Source: Chrysaora quinquecirrha (Eukaryota; Cnidaria; Scyphozoa; Semaeostomeae; Pelagiidae). From it: a stretch of DNA of 64,000 bases. The translations under genes were made by a program, and so were the position numbers. Each line of letters opens with the position of its first letter. Positions within the stretch are counted from its first letter, which is position 1. The notes under the pieces are model-generated. The model was not told the origin of the DNA. It made no database searches and was given only the letters and a program-made list of their open reading frames with translations. Below, piece by piece: positions 24,001 through 32,079 of this stretch. The stretch lies in NCBI GenBank assembly GCA_014526335.1, contig JACTAT010000368.1, forward strand, positions 690,056-754,055, given 5' to 3'.

Positions 24001-25853
24001 CAGAACTCCTTTTTTTAATTTATTTGCACCCCTGTCAACGGACACCTCTGTAAAACGGACCAACAACCGAAAGGTATTATTCCCAAAGCACAGTTCTAAC
24101 ACTGGGAACCTATCTACAACGAACAGTAACAACGGTCTTTAGTATTTAAAACACATAATCATATTCCCGCCAGTCTAAAACCGCTAAATCGTTGCAATTT
24201 TTACATTGAAACAGTGAAAAGATCACAAAAAACAATGATTGGACAGGATTACAATGGAACTCAACCATGGTTAAAGATCTGAGAAATATTTATCGATCCA
24301 AAAGCAGAAACGCGATTACTACGATTTGCAATGGCAACAAAGGTTACGCATATGTAAGTATTCAAACTCCTAATAGGATTTGAGTGAAAATGATTAAAAA
24401 ACAGGAAAAACAGTCGGGATTGTAGCAAAACCTAATCTAGCAAAACAATGTCAAATATCTAAGAGTACACATAGCCCACATATGTGTCAAAACTGACCAG
24501 CAAAAAAAACGAGCGGTATTAGCATACTACCATATCCTTAGCATCACTTACTGATTTCAAATACAATTGGGTGTATTAAAGTTTTATAGAGCCACATTTC
24601 AGATACTTTTGCCCTGATTGGGACAATATCGGAGCCACAGCTCTCCAAGCTACAGATAGTGCAAAACCGAGCAGCGAAAATAATGAGTGAAGGTGTAGGT
24701 CAGGGTGAAAAAGTGTATTTAGCGCCAGCCACTAGGATCTCAGTAGTTTATTCAATCGAGAACTTGACCCTGGCTGTGACCTTACCGTAGTTGGGGCTAG
24801 AACCATTCTGAGCTGCTGACACAGCTGGATTAGGCCACGACGCCCACAGCACGAGCACCTCATTCACTTGGATACAATAAACCTGTTGGCCTCAAACGCT
24901 TTTCGATTCTAGAAAAGCAATAATTATTCAGCACAGTATATTTCACGAAGAAATAAACTCATTTTTTTTGCATTTTTATTTAAACCGTCTGTTACTGGTT
25001 GCTGTTGCTTTGAAAGAGCAAAGGCTTAGGCACAATTTTGCAGGTTTTTAACCCAGTGTGCATCAATAGGTCTGGCAACGACAATAAAAGACAATAAAAA
25101 CATTTTCTTCTGCACCATGTATTCGATATGTTGTGTCAAAATGTTTTTGTCCAGCTCCAAGCTCTGTTGGATCAAATTTTGCTCATATACAAGAGAGGAA
25201 GCTATGTAATGGGGGGGGGGGATGACAGCTATTTATCAATGTACCAGTGTATCGACTTATTGGCAAGCATACTAGTTTTCACGCATGCGCATGTCATGGC
25301 TCTGATTTTTCAAATGTTCCATATACCAGGTTGCGTTTGTACCAAACCGGGTCGATTTTTAGCCTGTCGTACGGTGTACCGGATGCTCTGTAACGGCGTA
25401 CCGAGAAGCTGTCTTGCCTCGGAGATCACAATCAAACGATAGTTGCAAACGGCATCATTCTAGAAGCATCAATTTTGTGCATCAAATCTCCTATAAGGTT
25501 ATGTTGATTGATGTAATATAAGCCCCTTGCTATATAGTTTCTCTCTGATTTAGAAATTTATTTGCATTTGTTTCAACTTAAAACTTTGTAGTTGAATTAT
25601 GAGTGAAGACTTGGTGACCTCTTGTCTTTCCTCGGTGTGAAGGTCACAGTACAATATTTGTTGTTGTTTTATCTACTTCCAAAAATTGGTATAGACAAAT
25701 GTAAATGTCGCCAATTAATATTTACTTCTTAATTTCTTTTTCCAGGCCACAAAACTAATTCCACACCCAAGAATAAAATCAAAGCTGCGAAGAAAGAAGA
25801 AGAGATATTGCCATCAAAGACGAAGGTGGTCGAAGGCAAAATTTTTTGCTTAA
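5734..25853 (+). CDS. MOXD1-like: MOXD1/DBH-like copper type II monooxygenase gene (13 coding exons)
   Basis: A secreted or ER-lumenal ascorbate-dependent monooxygenase, with an N-terminal DOMON domain and a two-domain copper hydroxylase. Exons: 5734-6039, 15941-16087, 16176-16355, 16517-16609, 16870-17055, 18660-18762, 19185-19345, 20057-20218, 21322-21360, 22588-22647, 22763-22902, 24215-24354, 25746-25853. All junctions are GT-AG; phases agree through exon 12. A hydrophobic signal (MVFLAIVICCINF) follows MSPRKG. By my numbering all copper ligands are present: CuH His256, His257 (VHHMLLY) and His330 (STHFDNP); CuM His413, His415 (PHAHMTG) and Met488 (DEMC). Length, about 610 residues, fits the family. 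The substrate cannot be inferred; MOXD1 is classically an orphan enzyme. Exon 12 carries an apparent one-base excess, and a second exon-2-like segment lies at 6208. Confidence 0.9.
6208..6327 (+). pseudogene. Duplicate or alternative exon 2 of the MOXD1-like gene
   Basis: After the acceptor TTTTTAG the frame reads DISYQGLRGAPEPIDFKDEF and onward to KLRT, followed by a possible GTAAAA donor at 6328. It aligns with true exon 2 (15941-16087) at D, Y, G, R/P, D, the F/Y-L block and the KL(R/K)T end, and both begin in phase 0 directly after exon 1. It lacks the conserved TCDPND end and runs into a TGA if not spliced. Likely a decayed tandem exon duplication, less likely a mutually exclusive exon. 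Confidence 0.5.
6940..7560 (+). mobile_element. LINE 3' remnant (reverse transcriptase C-terminal region)
   Basis: Broken plus-strand frames read pieces such as ISPILLYGSEVWAPYRNFDY, QWDKCEIAKIHTQFL and LHYSEAYSLVALALDYE, the region after the reverse transcriptase palm of jockey/CR1-type LINEs. Order and wording match the minus-strand copy at 32.08-33.04 kb (LHYSEPDSLVTQALEYE), so both belong to one family. Several stops and frame changes show it is dead. It lies in MOXD1-like intron 1. Confidence 0.6.
7911..7945 (+). repeat. Short GGAATGAT-type tandem repeat
   Basis: Repeats of GGAATGATGGAATGATGGAA type immediately precede the larger minisatellite. Confidence 0.7.
8030..8560 (+). repeat. 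Minisatellite, about 155-bp unit, roughly three copies
   Basis: The marker TTTGGAGTCAATTGAAGGA recurs at 8141, 8297 and 8452, a period of 155-156 bp. Each unit also contains CATTCCATAT...ATGGAATGGC, a small inverted motif, and GAAACCTTGCCCC. Units are 85-95% alike by eye. It is intronic. Confidence 0.85.
9878..10668. mobile_element. Foldback-type TIR element with GGGACCC-repeat arms
   Basis: Left end GGCATACCGGAAAAGTGGGA and right end TCCCACTTTTCCGGTATGCC are perfect inverted copies. Each arm continues into tandem blocks of GGGACCCTAAGTGGGACCC type, in opposite orientation, and then into TATACAAAAATCTGAAAATC and its inverse, so arms are roughly 160-180 bp. A perfect 9-bp duplication, AAATCTCAA, flanks it (9869-9877 and 10669-10677), as for Mutator-like insertions. 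The 430-bp core has no coding capacity that I recognise, so the element is non-autonomous. Confidence 0.85.
10690..10875 (+). repeat. Direct duplication, about 90-bp period
   Basis: GACGCCAATTTGTCATGCGT followed by CAAGCATAAGCTT and TTGTTCCTGCG occurs twice, starting near 10692 and near 10780. Confidence 0.75.
11578..11617 (+). repeat. (CTAA)n microsatellite
   Basis: About six CTAA units followed by degenerate copies. Confidence 0.85.
11930..12290 (+). repeat. CAT/CCA-rich low-complexity tract
   Basis: ATC/TCA microsatellite (11937-11982), then a CCACCA/CATCAC-rich stretch, then more ATC repeats. Open frames here are His/Ile/Pro-rich products of the repeat. Confidence 0.8.
12526..13018. mobile_element. 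pogo/Tigger-like MITE
   Basis: Ends CAGTTGACATCCGCTATCTC and, inverted, GAGATAGCGGATGTCAACTG form TIRs of at least 24 bp (both continue through TCGAAC). TA lies at the left edge and TT/TA at the right. The CAGTTGA...CGCTAT-CTCGAA terminus is typical of invertebrate pogo/Tigger derivatives. There is no transposase. Confidence 0.75.
13213..13420 (+). repeat. Dispersed repeat, copy 1 (second copy at 40990-41160)
   Basis: Shares ATGTCCG(A/T)AGGACATA, TAGACGCTTTTTCCTGCCA, AAGCCACAAATA and CTTTGAAGTCGC in the same order and spacing with the copy downstream of the N gap. The family is not identified. Confidence 0.65.
13610..14187. mobile_element. Non-autonomous hAT element with 8-bp target duplication
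   Basis: The ends CAGGGCGGTCTGG and CCAGACCGCGCCTG are inverted, and TTTGGCAG is duplicated exactly on both sides (13602-13609, 14188-14195). An 8-bp duplication with a CAG-GGGCGG-type end is the hAT signature. The 578-bp body has no transposase; an 85-residue frame inside is not recognisable. A second, inverted and truncated copy is at 28597-28969. Confidence 0.85.
14418..14622 (+). repeat. (GAT)n imperfect microsatellite
   Basis: Dense GAT/TGA repeats with occasional CAT and GGT units; the Asp/Met-rich open frames are by-products. Confidence 0.85.
15941..16087 (+). CDS. MOXD1-like: MOXD1-like exon 2: second half of DOMON
   Basis: 49 codons between TTCAAG and GTAAGT. Contains HQDYKLTG and KFKRKLKTCDPNDVDI, the conserved DOMON end with its cysteine. 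Phase 0 at both ends. Confidence 0.9.
16176..16355 (+). CDS. MOXD1-like: MOXD1-like exon 3: DOMON-monooxygenase linker
   Basis: 60 codons, beginning EGTMAMIFSWGK and ending PADTSYFDLVQKR before GTAAGT. The linker with L-N-x-x-K and YFDL is typical of the DBH/MOXD1 family. Confidence 0.9.
16517..16609 (+). CDS. MOXD1-like: MOXD1-like exon 4: start of copper domain 1
   Basis: 31 codons, VKVPQARTTYHCQPFKI..., containing the family's T-T-Y-x-C motif and ending SPQHIIE before GTACGT. Confidence 0.9.
16870..17055 (+). CDS. MOXD1-like: MOXD1-like exon 5: CuH His-His pair
   Basis: 62 codons. EPLVHHMLLYAC provides two CuH histidines; conserved cysteines and FAWGNGGG follow. Donor GTAAGT, phase 0. 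Confidence 0.92.
17124..17763. mobile_element. Intronic TIR element (MITE-like)
   Basis: The left end GGTAAAAACCAGACCTAGGA and the inverse of the right end (GGTTAAAATCAGACCCTTAG) match, both continuing into GACCCATAG(G/A)ACC. The roughly 640-bp body lies wholly in intron 5. Superfamily undetermined. Confidence 0.6.
18061..18435 (-). other. Unrecognised 124-codon open frame inside intron 5
   Basis: Minus-strand frame with a hydrophobic second half (for example TFLTVISFIFYFLFPIYEFY). I cannot name a family; it may be a repeat-derived relic or chance. No splice or promoter support. Confidence 0.2.
18660..18762 (+). CDS. MOXD1-like: MOXD1-like exon 6: third CuH histidine
   Basis: 34 codons plus one base. 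Contains ENVGLPIGTLDSVKYVVL followed by STHFDNP, whose His is the third CuH ligand. Confidence 0.92.
19055..19086 (+). repeat. (CTTAAT)n short array
   Basis: Five CTTAAT-type units; the same hexamer opens the window at 2-22. Confidence 0.8.
19185..19345 (+). CDS. MOXD1-like: MOXD1-like exon 7: inter-domain region
   Basis: Completes the split Gly codon and reads FVDSSGLRLYYTSPRKYDA..., then PPKQKSWIIETYCPKECSM. Acceptor GTAG, donor GTAACA, ends phase 0. Confidence 0.92.
19570..20001 (+). other. Unrecognised 143-codon open frame inside intron 7
   Basis: An in-frame TAA immediately precedes the ATG and a TGA ends it 55 bp before exon 8. The sequence (for example KGAAKLHVYWKKQELFVTK) looks compositionally protein-like but matches no family I know. 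Its first third resembles a pogo/Tigger terminus (CAGTGGAATCTCAA, then ACGGACGTTACACTGTACAC), so it may be transposon debris. Confidence 0.25.
20057..20218 (+). CDS. MOXD1-like: MOXD1-like exon 8: CuM His-x-His
   Basis: 54 codons. TAMPHAHMTGNRIWT holds the CuM histidine pair. Phase 0 at both ends; donor GTAAAC. Confidence 0.93.
20270..20559. mobile_element. PIF/Harbinger-like MITE, copy 1
   Basis: Ends GGCCCTGGGCAAATGATCAA and, inverted, GGCGCTGGCCAAACGATCAA, both continuing into ACATTGTT, flanked by a TTA duplication (20267-20269, 20560-20562). The 3-bp TTA target suggests PIF/Harbinger. The interior repeats AACATTTTTTGC-like words. It lies in intron 8. A second copy begins at 38395. Confidence 0.8.
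20569..21075. mobile_element. G-rich TIR element abutting the MITE
   Basis: ACGTCTCTAATAGACGGGGG at the left matches the inverse of the right end, AGGTCTCTAATAGTGCTCCC. The GGGGGGT-rich interior repeats TTCCAATAGTAGG and TTCCAATAAGAG. Intron 8; superfamily unknown. Confidence 0.55.
21322..21360 (+). CDS. MOXD1-like: MOXD1-like exon 9
   Basis: A 13-codon exon (QTYLLEKPIEFRA) between CTTCCAG and GTAAGT; phases and position match the family. Confidence 0.85.
22588..22647 (+). CDS. MOXD1-like: MOXD1-like exon 10
   Basis: 20 codons, GDELHTYCRYRTTDRKYATV, containing the conserved Gly-Asp and T/E-C-x-Y motif before the methionine ligand. Confidence 0.9.
22763..22902 (+). CDS. MOXD1-like: MOXD1-like exon 11: CuM methionine
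   Basis: Reads GGKESTDEMCLNFFMYYPRL; DEMC holds the CuM methionine. Ends in phase 2 at GTAAGT. Confidence 0.92.
23261..23522. mobile_element. Short TIR MITE in intron 11
   Basis: CTACAATCCCGGACAAAACT at the left and its inverse AGTTTTGTCCGGGATTGTAG at the right are exact; TA lies within both ends. About 260 bp, no coding capacity. Confidence 0.82.
24215..24354 (+). CDS. MOXD1-like: MOXD1-like exon 12: C-terminal, apparent +1 frameshift
   Basis: Acceptor GAAACAG; completes the split codon and reads EKITKNNDWTGLQWNST, which fits the family's W-x(n)-W-N motif. At the A5 run spanning 24300-24304 the frame departs from the expected r/k-x-ITTICNGNKGYAY, which is only read with one A fewer. Either a sequencing or assembly error in a homopolymer, or a recent inactivating change. 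Confidence 0.72.
25746..25853 (+). CDS. MOXD1-like: MOXD1-like probable terminal exon 13
   Basis: After TTTCCAG, the frame expected from the corrected exon 12 reads ATKLIPHPRIKSKLRRKKK and reaches TAA after 35 codons. If the printed A5 is right, the alternative phase stays open to a TGA at 25964. The highly basic tail gives no domain evidence, so the exon is tentative. Confidence 0.5.
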   Translation, partial: ATKLIPHPRIKSKLRRKKKRYCHQRRRWSKAKFFA

Positions 25854-26159
25854 TTTGTGAACAGAGAAAGCGTGAACATAATTCCATTTTATGTTATACA
25901 AATACTGTGATTGCTTCCAATTTAGGAGATTCGACGATGAAGTATAGATTCATGCATTTATTTTGATGAAAATAATGCACAGATGTCTCTTTTGATGGGG
26001 ACAGACTAGTAGATTTGACATCGACGGGGATAATTTTTCATAAGAAAACGGTGCTTTTTGACGGCGATATTGGGGAGGGGGTAGTCTGTTTCATGTCTCT
26101 GAGCATCAATTGAATCAACCTAGTTTCCAAAACAGAGGAAAATCAACCTCATAAACACT

Positions 26160-27060
26160 CTTGTTATCGGGCACTTATGATTTGCTCTAAAACTCGGCTC
26201 GATTCAGCATTGGACAAAATAACAGCTACTCTCATTGAAAACGTTTATCATGAGGACGTTATTTTGGATGGTTTTTGCAAGAAGATCGCAAGTTTCTCGG
26301 CTGATAAAATTTGTGTTCTGCAAAAGTGTCCTGCTGTTCTAAAAATGCCGTGGCTTGGCAACATTTCCTTGCGCTTCGAAGATCAAATAAAAAAGACAAT
26401 TACTAATTGTTTCGCTGCTTCCAACCCTATGTCGGTTTTAAGCAATCGGAAAGTTCTGCCATCAATTCAAAAGGATTCCGTGCCTACCACACAGAAAAAA
26501 CTGGTTATTTACGAATTTTTGTGCCAGTGTGATGCCAGGTACGTGGATCGCACTTTCCAAATATCAGGAGATAGGGTCAAACAGCACTACCATCATTCGT
26601 CCCCAAAACTTTCGGCAATGGCAGCAACCACTCCGCAACTCTAAGCAACAACCCGCCTTTAAGCATGATTCTGCATAGGAAAACATTTACTAGATCACGC
26701 AGAGAGTGAAGAAAATTTCTACGAGGATTGTTTTCGAATAATCCGCGAAGCTACAGTAGATCCTTGTTTTATCTCAGCGTTTTGGAATCTGTCCATATCA
26801 AACCAAAATGGCCGCTTCTTTTTAGACAGAAAGAGTTCGTTTTCTCACTTGGACTCTTCGATTAATCATTGTTCTTCCCGCTAAAAGCTGAATGGTGTTT
26901 AAAACATAATGCCAATTTAGCTTTTTTTTCTGATTGGTGCATTTCGAGCCGCATCTGGGTATAAATTAAGCCTTAGTTTATTGTTTCGGTCTGTTTTTGA
27001 CGTTCATACACTGAAGAGTGTCAGACGAAAAAGCTCTGAATTCTGAAGTTTTGTACTACT
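26160..27060 (+). mobile_element. Penelope-like retroelement 3' part, copy 2
   Basis: The 155-codon frame 26177-26644 begins near the reverse transcriptase thumb (KITATLIENVYHEDVILDGF) and runs into a GIY-YIG start, YEFLCQCDARYVDRTFQ, in which the conserved Gly of Y-V-G-R is Asp. It then frameshifts near 26580. The untranslated end (26820-27060) matches copy 1 and the 53-kb tail. It is 5' truncated, and lies downstream of the MOXD1-like gene in the same orientation. Confidence 0.75.
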
Positions 27061-27241
27061 CTAAAACGAAATCTGGTATCCATATCCTATGATAATAACA
27101 ACTTTCATACCAAAACCACGAACGCGTTCGCTATCGCTGTAATATGATCATATTTTAGTTAGTGGACTTTTGAATCGAGGCAGGAAATTATTTAGCGTAC
27201 CCACTAGAATGGCAATTGCCAATAGTTTTGCCCCCATACTA

Positions 27242-27423
27242 CAGGGGCGCAACTAGGAATTTTGGAGGGCAGGGGTTGTTGAGTCAAGAAAGGGCACAAT
27301 GTACTGGAATGTATAAAGCGTATAAAGCGTGCCGCAGGCACGCAAGCAATGACCGTAGGTCATTGCCAGCAACAGCTGGGGATCTGGGGGGCGCTGTAAG
27401 CCCCCCAGCGGGTCCAGGGCAGG

Positions 27424-27455
<32 letters not shown>

Positions 27456-28175
27456 GAAAACTCTTGACATTTTGCAAATTTCGAGGTCTCAAATGGCTTA
27501 GGATCCTTACATTTTCCTTTCTGCATGGTAATGGAAAACACAAGGAAAACACATATTGTGTTTGTATATTCTATTCGATACGATACTATCATGGTAATAC
27601 ACTACATACACGGTGTGGAACTAACAGCCCGTGGTTGCGCATCTATGAAATAATCAAGTTAAAGTAAAAACACTTAGCCAAGAGCTAGAAGATAAAAAAA
27701 GGCCTATATCTGGTATACATTCCTTAGTCATCATAGCTACATAGCTATTCAAATAAAACAGACTTTTGAAATAAACGACGTGGGTTTCTGTCAATGAACA
27801 TATTCAGCACTTCATCTACATCTATCGTGGTAACTTGCTGCATTTGGATGAGGTTCAAGTTACTCTCCCTTTCACTTGACATGGTGCTTCTATATGCTGT
27901 CTCTCTATTCTCTATTCGTGCTAAATTTACCGTTTTGTTTTGTAAAATCATCAGATACACAGAGTACTCATTCCAAATGATTTGGATAGCCATATGGCGT
28001 CAGCGGATGAGAAGGCGCCAAACAGCTTGCGCACGCGCAATTCTCAACTGCCGCTGCGATGTGCCATAGTTAATTTGTAGCGACAGTTCTGATGAAAATA
28101 GGGCAAAATTGCTTCTTTGTCAAAAAGGGCAGGGGTTGCAACCCCCACAACCCCCCCCCCTTAGATGCGCCCCTG
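27242..28175. mobile_element. hAT-type non-autonomous element
   Basis: TIRs CAGGGGCGCAACTA and, inverted, CAGGGGCGCATCTA. Flanks CATACTA and CATACTG (27235-27241, 28176-28182) look like a slightly diverged target duplication. The CAGGGGCG end is a hAT hallmark. GC-rich ends contain GCAGGGGTTG on both sides. An internal 82-codon minus-strand frame (27745-27993) is unrecognised; no transposase. Confidence 0.75.
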
Positions 28176-28324
28176 CATACTGAGTTAAAGAAAAGTACTT
28201 TTGCCCCAGTGACCTTAGTCAAAGGGTTATCTGTATCAAAACAAAATTCTTTCCGTTTCCTTCCGATTCCCAAACTATTTTATTATGCCCGAATCAATCA
28301 AGCAGTGTGAAATTGTGGGGCCGC

Positions 28325-29080
28325 AGGGCATATTTTAACATATGTACTGGTGGGCCATTTGGCCCACCAGGCCCCACAAGCTGGCCCACCACTGACGGCA
28401 ATTTTTGCCAAATTGGCCCACCACTGTGTGGGCCCTTTTCCCAATCTAGTAAATGACCTGGAGTTGTTTCGATACAATAAAACTGAAACACGTTTTATTT
28501 TTACTACAAAACTGTATTGAAAACATAAAAAAGTTGTTCACTGCTCCAAAAGAAATAATTGATGCCAGCAGGGAATTGGTCTGTGATGTTTTGTAGGGCC
28601 CCACGATGACCGATATCTAAAGTTTTCGTGAGCCAATTCTAAATTGCTAAAATAGACGTTTTAGAGGGTCTAGCAACCAAAATTTTCTTCGCCGCCCAAA
28701 CATGGTGGGCGGCAGTTTTGGTCTTCCCCCTTGAAGTCTGCAGACGTCTTAACTCGAAACAGCGAAAGAAGTGCAAAAGTATGTTTCTCAAATTGAAATG
28801 AAAGCATAGTTCCCCCTCAGCACATCTATCAATTAATAACTAATATCGGCTAAGCGTATAAGATGAATTCTTTATTAGTGGAGTGGTTCTAAACTTTATC
28901 TGCCACACCCTGAACCGGGCCCTTATGATTTGCTAGCTACCCTGCAATTATGGTCCCAGACCGCCCCTGCATCTCTGTGGGCTTTCTCCGGGCTGGCAGT
29001 TAAAAAAAAATTATAAGAATTTATCGGGCCCCATGTCACCTTTGGCCCACCACTGAAAATTTCTTAAAATATGCATTGTG
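28325..29080. mobile_element. TIR element with TGGTGGGCCA ends, host of a nested hAT copy
   Basis: Left GCATATTTTAACATATGTAC followed by TGGTGGGCCA matches the inverse of the right end (GCATATTTTAAGAAATTTTC, then AGTGGTGGGCCA). The palindromic TTTGGCCCACCA recurs inside. A truncated hAT copy (28597-28969) sits within. Confidence 0.55.
28597..28969. mobile_element. Second, inverted copy of the 13.6-kb hAT element (truncated)
   Basis: Shares GACGTTTTAGAGGGTCTAGC-type sequence, CATGGTGGGCG and GGTTCAGGGTGTGGCAGATA (inverted) with 13610-14187, ending CCAGACCGCCCCTG at 28969. The opposite end is missing or overwritten. Confidence 0.75.
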
Positions 29081-29285
29081 TGGGGGAGACAAGGATCTGA
29101 CTTTGGCATTATCATTTGTCTAAATTTCAATTTCTAGAGTCAAAGACTCTTCTGGTTCCTTCAATTGGATTTTCCTAAATATCTACATATTCTTAGATTC
29201 GGCTTTGTTTTCCATTATTTCATTGCCTTGTGTATCTATTCATACATGACAAGTGACATGGGTAGACTGCTAAGTTGTTTAAACT

Positions 29286-30066
29286 TGACAATAACAATGA
29301 CAATGACAATGACAATGACAATGACAATGACAATGACAATGACAATGACAATGACAATGACAATGACAATGACAATGACAATGACAATGACAATGACAAT
29401 GACAATGACAATGACAATGACAATGACAATGACAATGACAATGACAATGACAATGACAATGACAATGACAATGACAATGACAATGACAATGACAATGACA
29501 ATGACAATGACAATGACAATGACAATGACAATGACAATGACAATAACAATGACAATGATAATGATAATGACAATGCCAATGCCAATGACAATGACAATGA
29601 CAATGACAATGACAATGACAATGACAATGACAATGACAATGACAATGACAATGACAATGACAATGACAATGACAATGACAATGACAATGACAATGACAAT
29701 GACAATGACAATGACAATGACAATGACAATGACAATGACAATGACAATGACAATGACAATGACAATGACAATGACAATGACAATGACAATAACAATAACA
29801 ATAACAATAACAATAACAATAATAACAATAATAATAACAATAATAATAATAACAATAACAATAACAATAACAATAACAATAACAATAACAATAACAATAA
29901 CAATAACAATAACAATAACAATAACAATAACAATAACAATAACAATAACAATAACAATAACAATAACAATAACAATGATAATGATAATGATAATGATAAT
30001 GATAATGACAATAACAATAACAATAACAATAACAATAACAATAACAATAACAATAACAATAATAAA
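29286..30066 (+). repeat. Hexanucleotide satellite tract (TGACAA/TAACAA/TGATAA)n, about 780 bp
   Basis: Four blocks are visible: TGACAA units to about 29790 (interrupted near 29540-29590), TAACAA units to about 29970, five TGATAA units, then TAACAA again. A hexamer keeps several frames open, so 265-306-codon dipeptide frames on both strands are artefacts. Confidence 0.97.
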
Positions 30067-30293
30067 AAATAACAAATGTTGCTAACGAAAAACGCTTAAG
30101 TGTGTAAAAATGTTGAAACATTATTTTGCAGACCTTGAAATGAGAATTAGATTTAAGATGCCGGTTTGAGTTTTTTCTTCTTCGTTGTCAACCAAAAGAG
30201 CGACCAATAAACAAACAGCTGCTTCATTGGTTTAGAAGATCATTTGTAGATGATGTCAGCAACCTAAAACCTCTCAGATGTTTTGATGGTATT

Positions 30294-30366
30294 GCAAACC
30301 GTACCAACACTCATGTTGGCTTATTTTCAACCAACAATGTTGGCCAGCAATATTGGCACGGTTTGC
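30294..30366. mobile_element. Miniature inverted-repeat fragment
   Basis: GCAAACCGTACCAACACTCA and the inverse of the right end (GCAAACCGTGCCAATATTGC) form an imperfect 73-bp hairpin with repeated CCAACA(A)TGTTGG words. Confidence 0.5.
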
Positions 30367-30369
30367 GTC

Positions 30370-32075
30370 CGCTTTGTTCAAAAATGGGGTTGGAAAGATA
30401 ACGGAAAATTATAGGCTGTGTTCTGCTTTGAGATCGTTGCATCACTTTGCAAATCTTGTTGTTTGACTTTCACTTTTGGTCACGTTAGCACTATACTCCT
30501 AAACTTCTCAACAGAATATTTAAATCAAAGATTCGGCTGATACGACTTACACATATTGAATATCATTTACAGCGCCTTATATCATTTAGCGCTGAGTATC
30601 GCTTATTGCGCCGAATATCACTTGTTGTGCCAATTGCGCCGAACATCATTTATCACAAAAAGAAACGATTGCCGAAAATTAGCCAAAATACATAGACTTT
30701 CCAAACGGAACGCAAAATCTCTTTTTGTTGGCATTTGGGAATAAAGAATGTGCATAAATACGAATCCCATCACACATAATTATATCAGGATATGATTTAG
30801 AATGTAAAAAAAACTCGTCACCTAAACTGCATGATAAGTTGCGTGATAAAAATATGTAGAAAAAAAAAAAACAAGGCGAAACGGTATAATCACAGTTATC
30901 TTCCTCTCGTACCTACCATCTTGCCTTGTTTCTTTCTACATGTGACTTTGCCGCTCGAACAGAACGTCCCTATCCCCGGTCGCTACTTTTTTCTTCAGAA
31001 ATATGACACCACTACCAGAAACCTGGAAATACGTATAAGGAATTGGGAAGTAATAAATTGGCACCACGAACATCTTGAACAACAAATTTAAGCTATGTGG
31101 ACTCAAATACAGTGAACTTATTTAGTTTTCTTTTATTTTCGTCCCTGTTGGTTAAAATCACACCCATTTTTCATTGTTTATGAAATTTCGGGGCAAAAAA
31201 CTTACACTTATGGACGCCATGGCACACACCCGGAATATCTTATAGGGAAATTTGACTAATGGGTCAAACTAACAGGAGGGTCCAATACTCTCAAACCATG
31301 TTTGGTCTGTACCCCGTTTATACTTGTGCGGAAAAACTTGGATCCGCAGCTAAAGTTGTTTGGATCAGCTTAGCCTCGCGAAACACGGATAATAAGTCAG
31401 AGCAGCAAAGTGTAACAGGATGAGGGGTAATTTTCGGTCGATGAAGTAAAACAGTATAAAATGAGACACTTGTGCCAAAGGACAAAAGGTGCGTTAATGC
31501 AGGGGGTACACGGGCGTGTTCTCCCAGAAAAAGTGTGTTGGCTTTCCGTCCGTGACTGAGCGAAATTAAGGTATACATGTATCTGAGAATAACACCATTC
31601 TACTTCACCAATTTATTCAAACATTACCCAAATATTTTACTGAGCCATTCATTTTGCCGAACGATTTTATTAAAGTAGGTTGTCGTGCGGTCAGATGGGA
31701 AACGCTGATTAGAGAAATTGTGTCACTGGGCTGAATGCAAGAAATTTTGTTGCAATGCATCGATTATTCCGCCATTAATTCAAGTGAGAATTGAAGGAGC
31801 ACGAAAAGGGGAAAGTCCTCTTTTTACAAGGTCTGTGTTTTCTCACTTTTGCATAAGGGGAACGTGAAAACCGCAGAATTCGCGGAAATTTCAAAGTTGG
31901 CAAAAATTTTAAGAGTATTACTAGAGAGGTACTATAGATCTATTGAAATTATATGGAAACACGCATTGAAACGAAAAGTCTCGATCAACACGAGCTAACA
32001 GGAGAGATTAGAATTGGTTCAAGCAAAATATCGCAAAGAAATGGGGAAAACCTATATTAAATTTCATTAAACAGG
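30370..32075. other. Intergenic stretch, nothing firmly recognised
   Basis: No exon-like signal. An 86-codon minus frame (31318-31578) and plus frames at 30556 and 30831 lack motifs. Confidence 0.4.
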
Positions 32076-32079
32076 CTTC

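Noticed and set aside
29165..30121. Several 265-306-codon frames of T-M, D-N, L-S, I-V and C-H dipeptides
   Set aside because: They are readings of one hexanucleotide tract on both strands, not genes.
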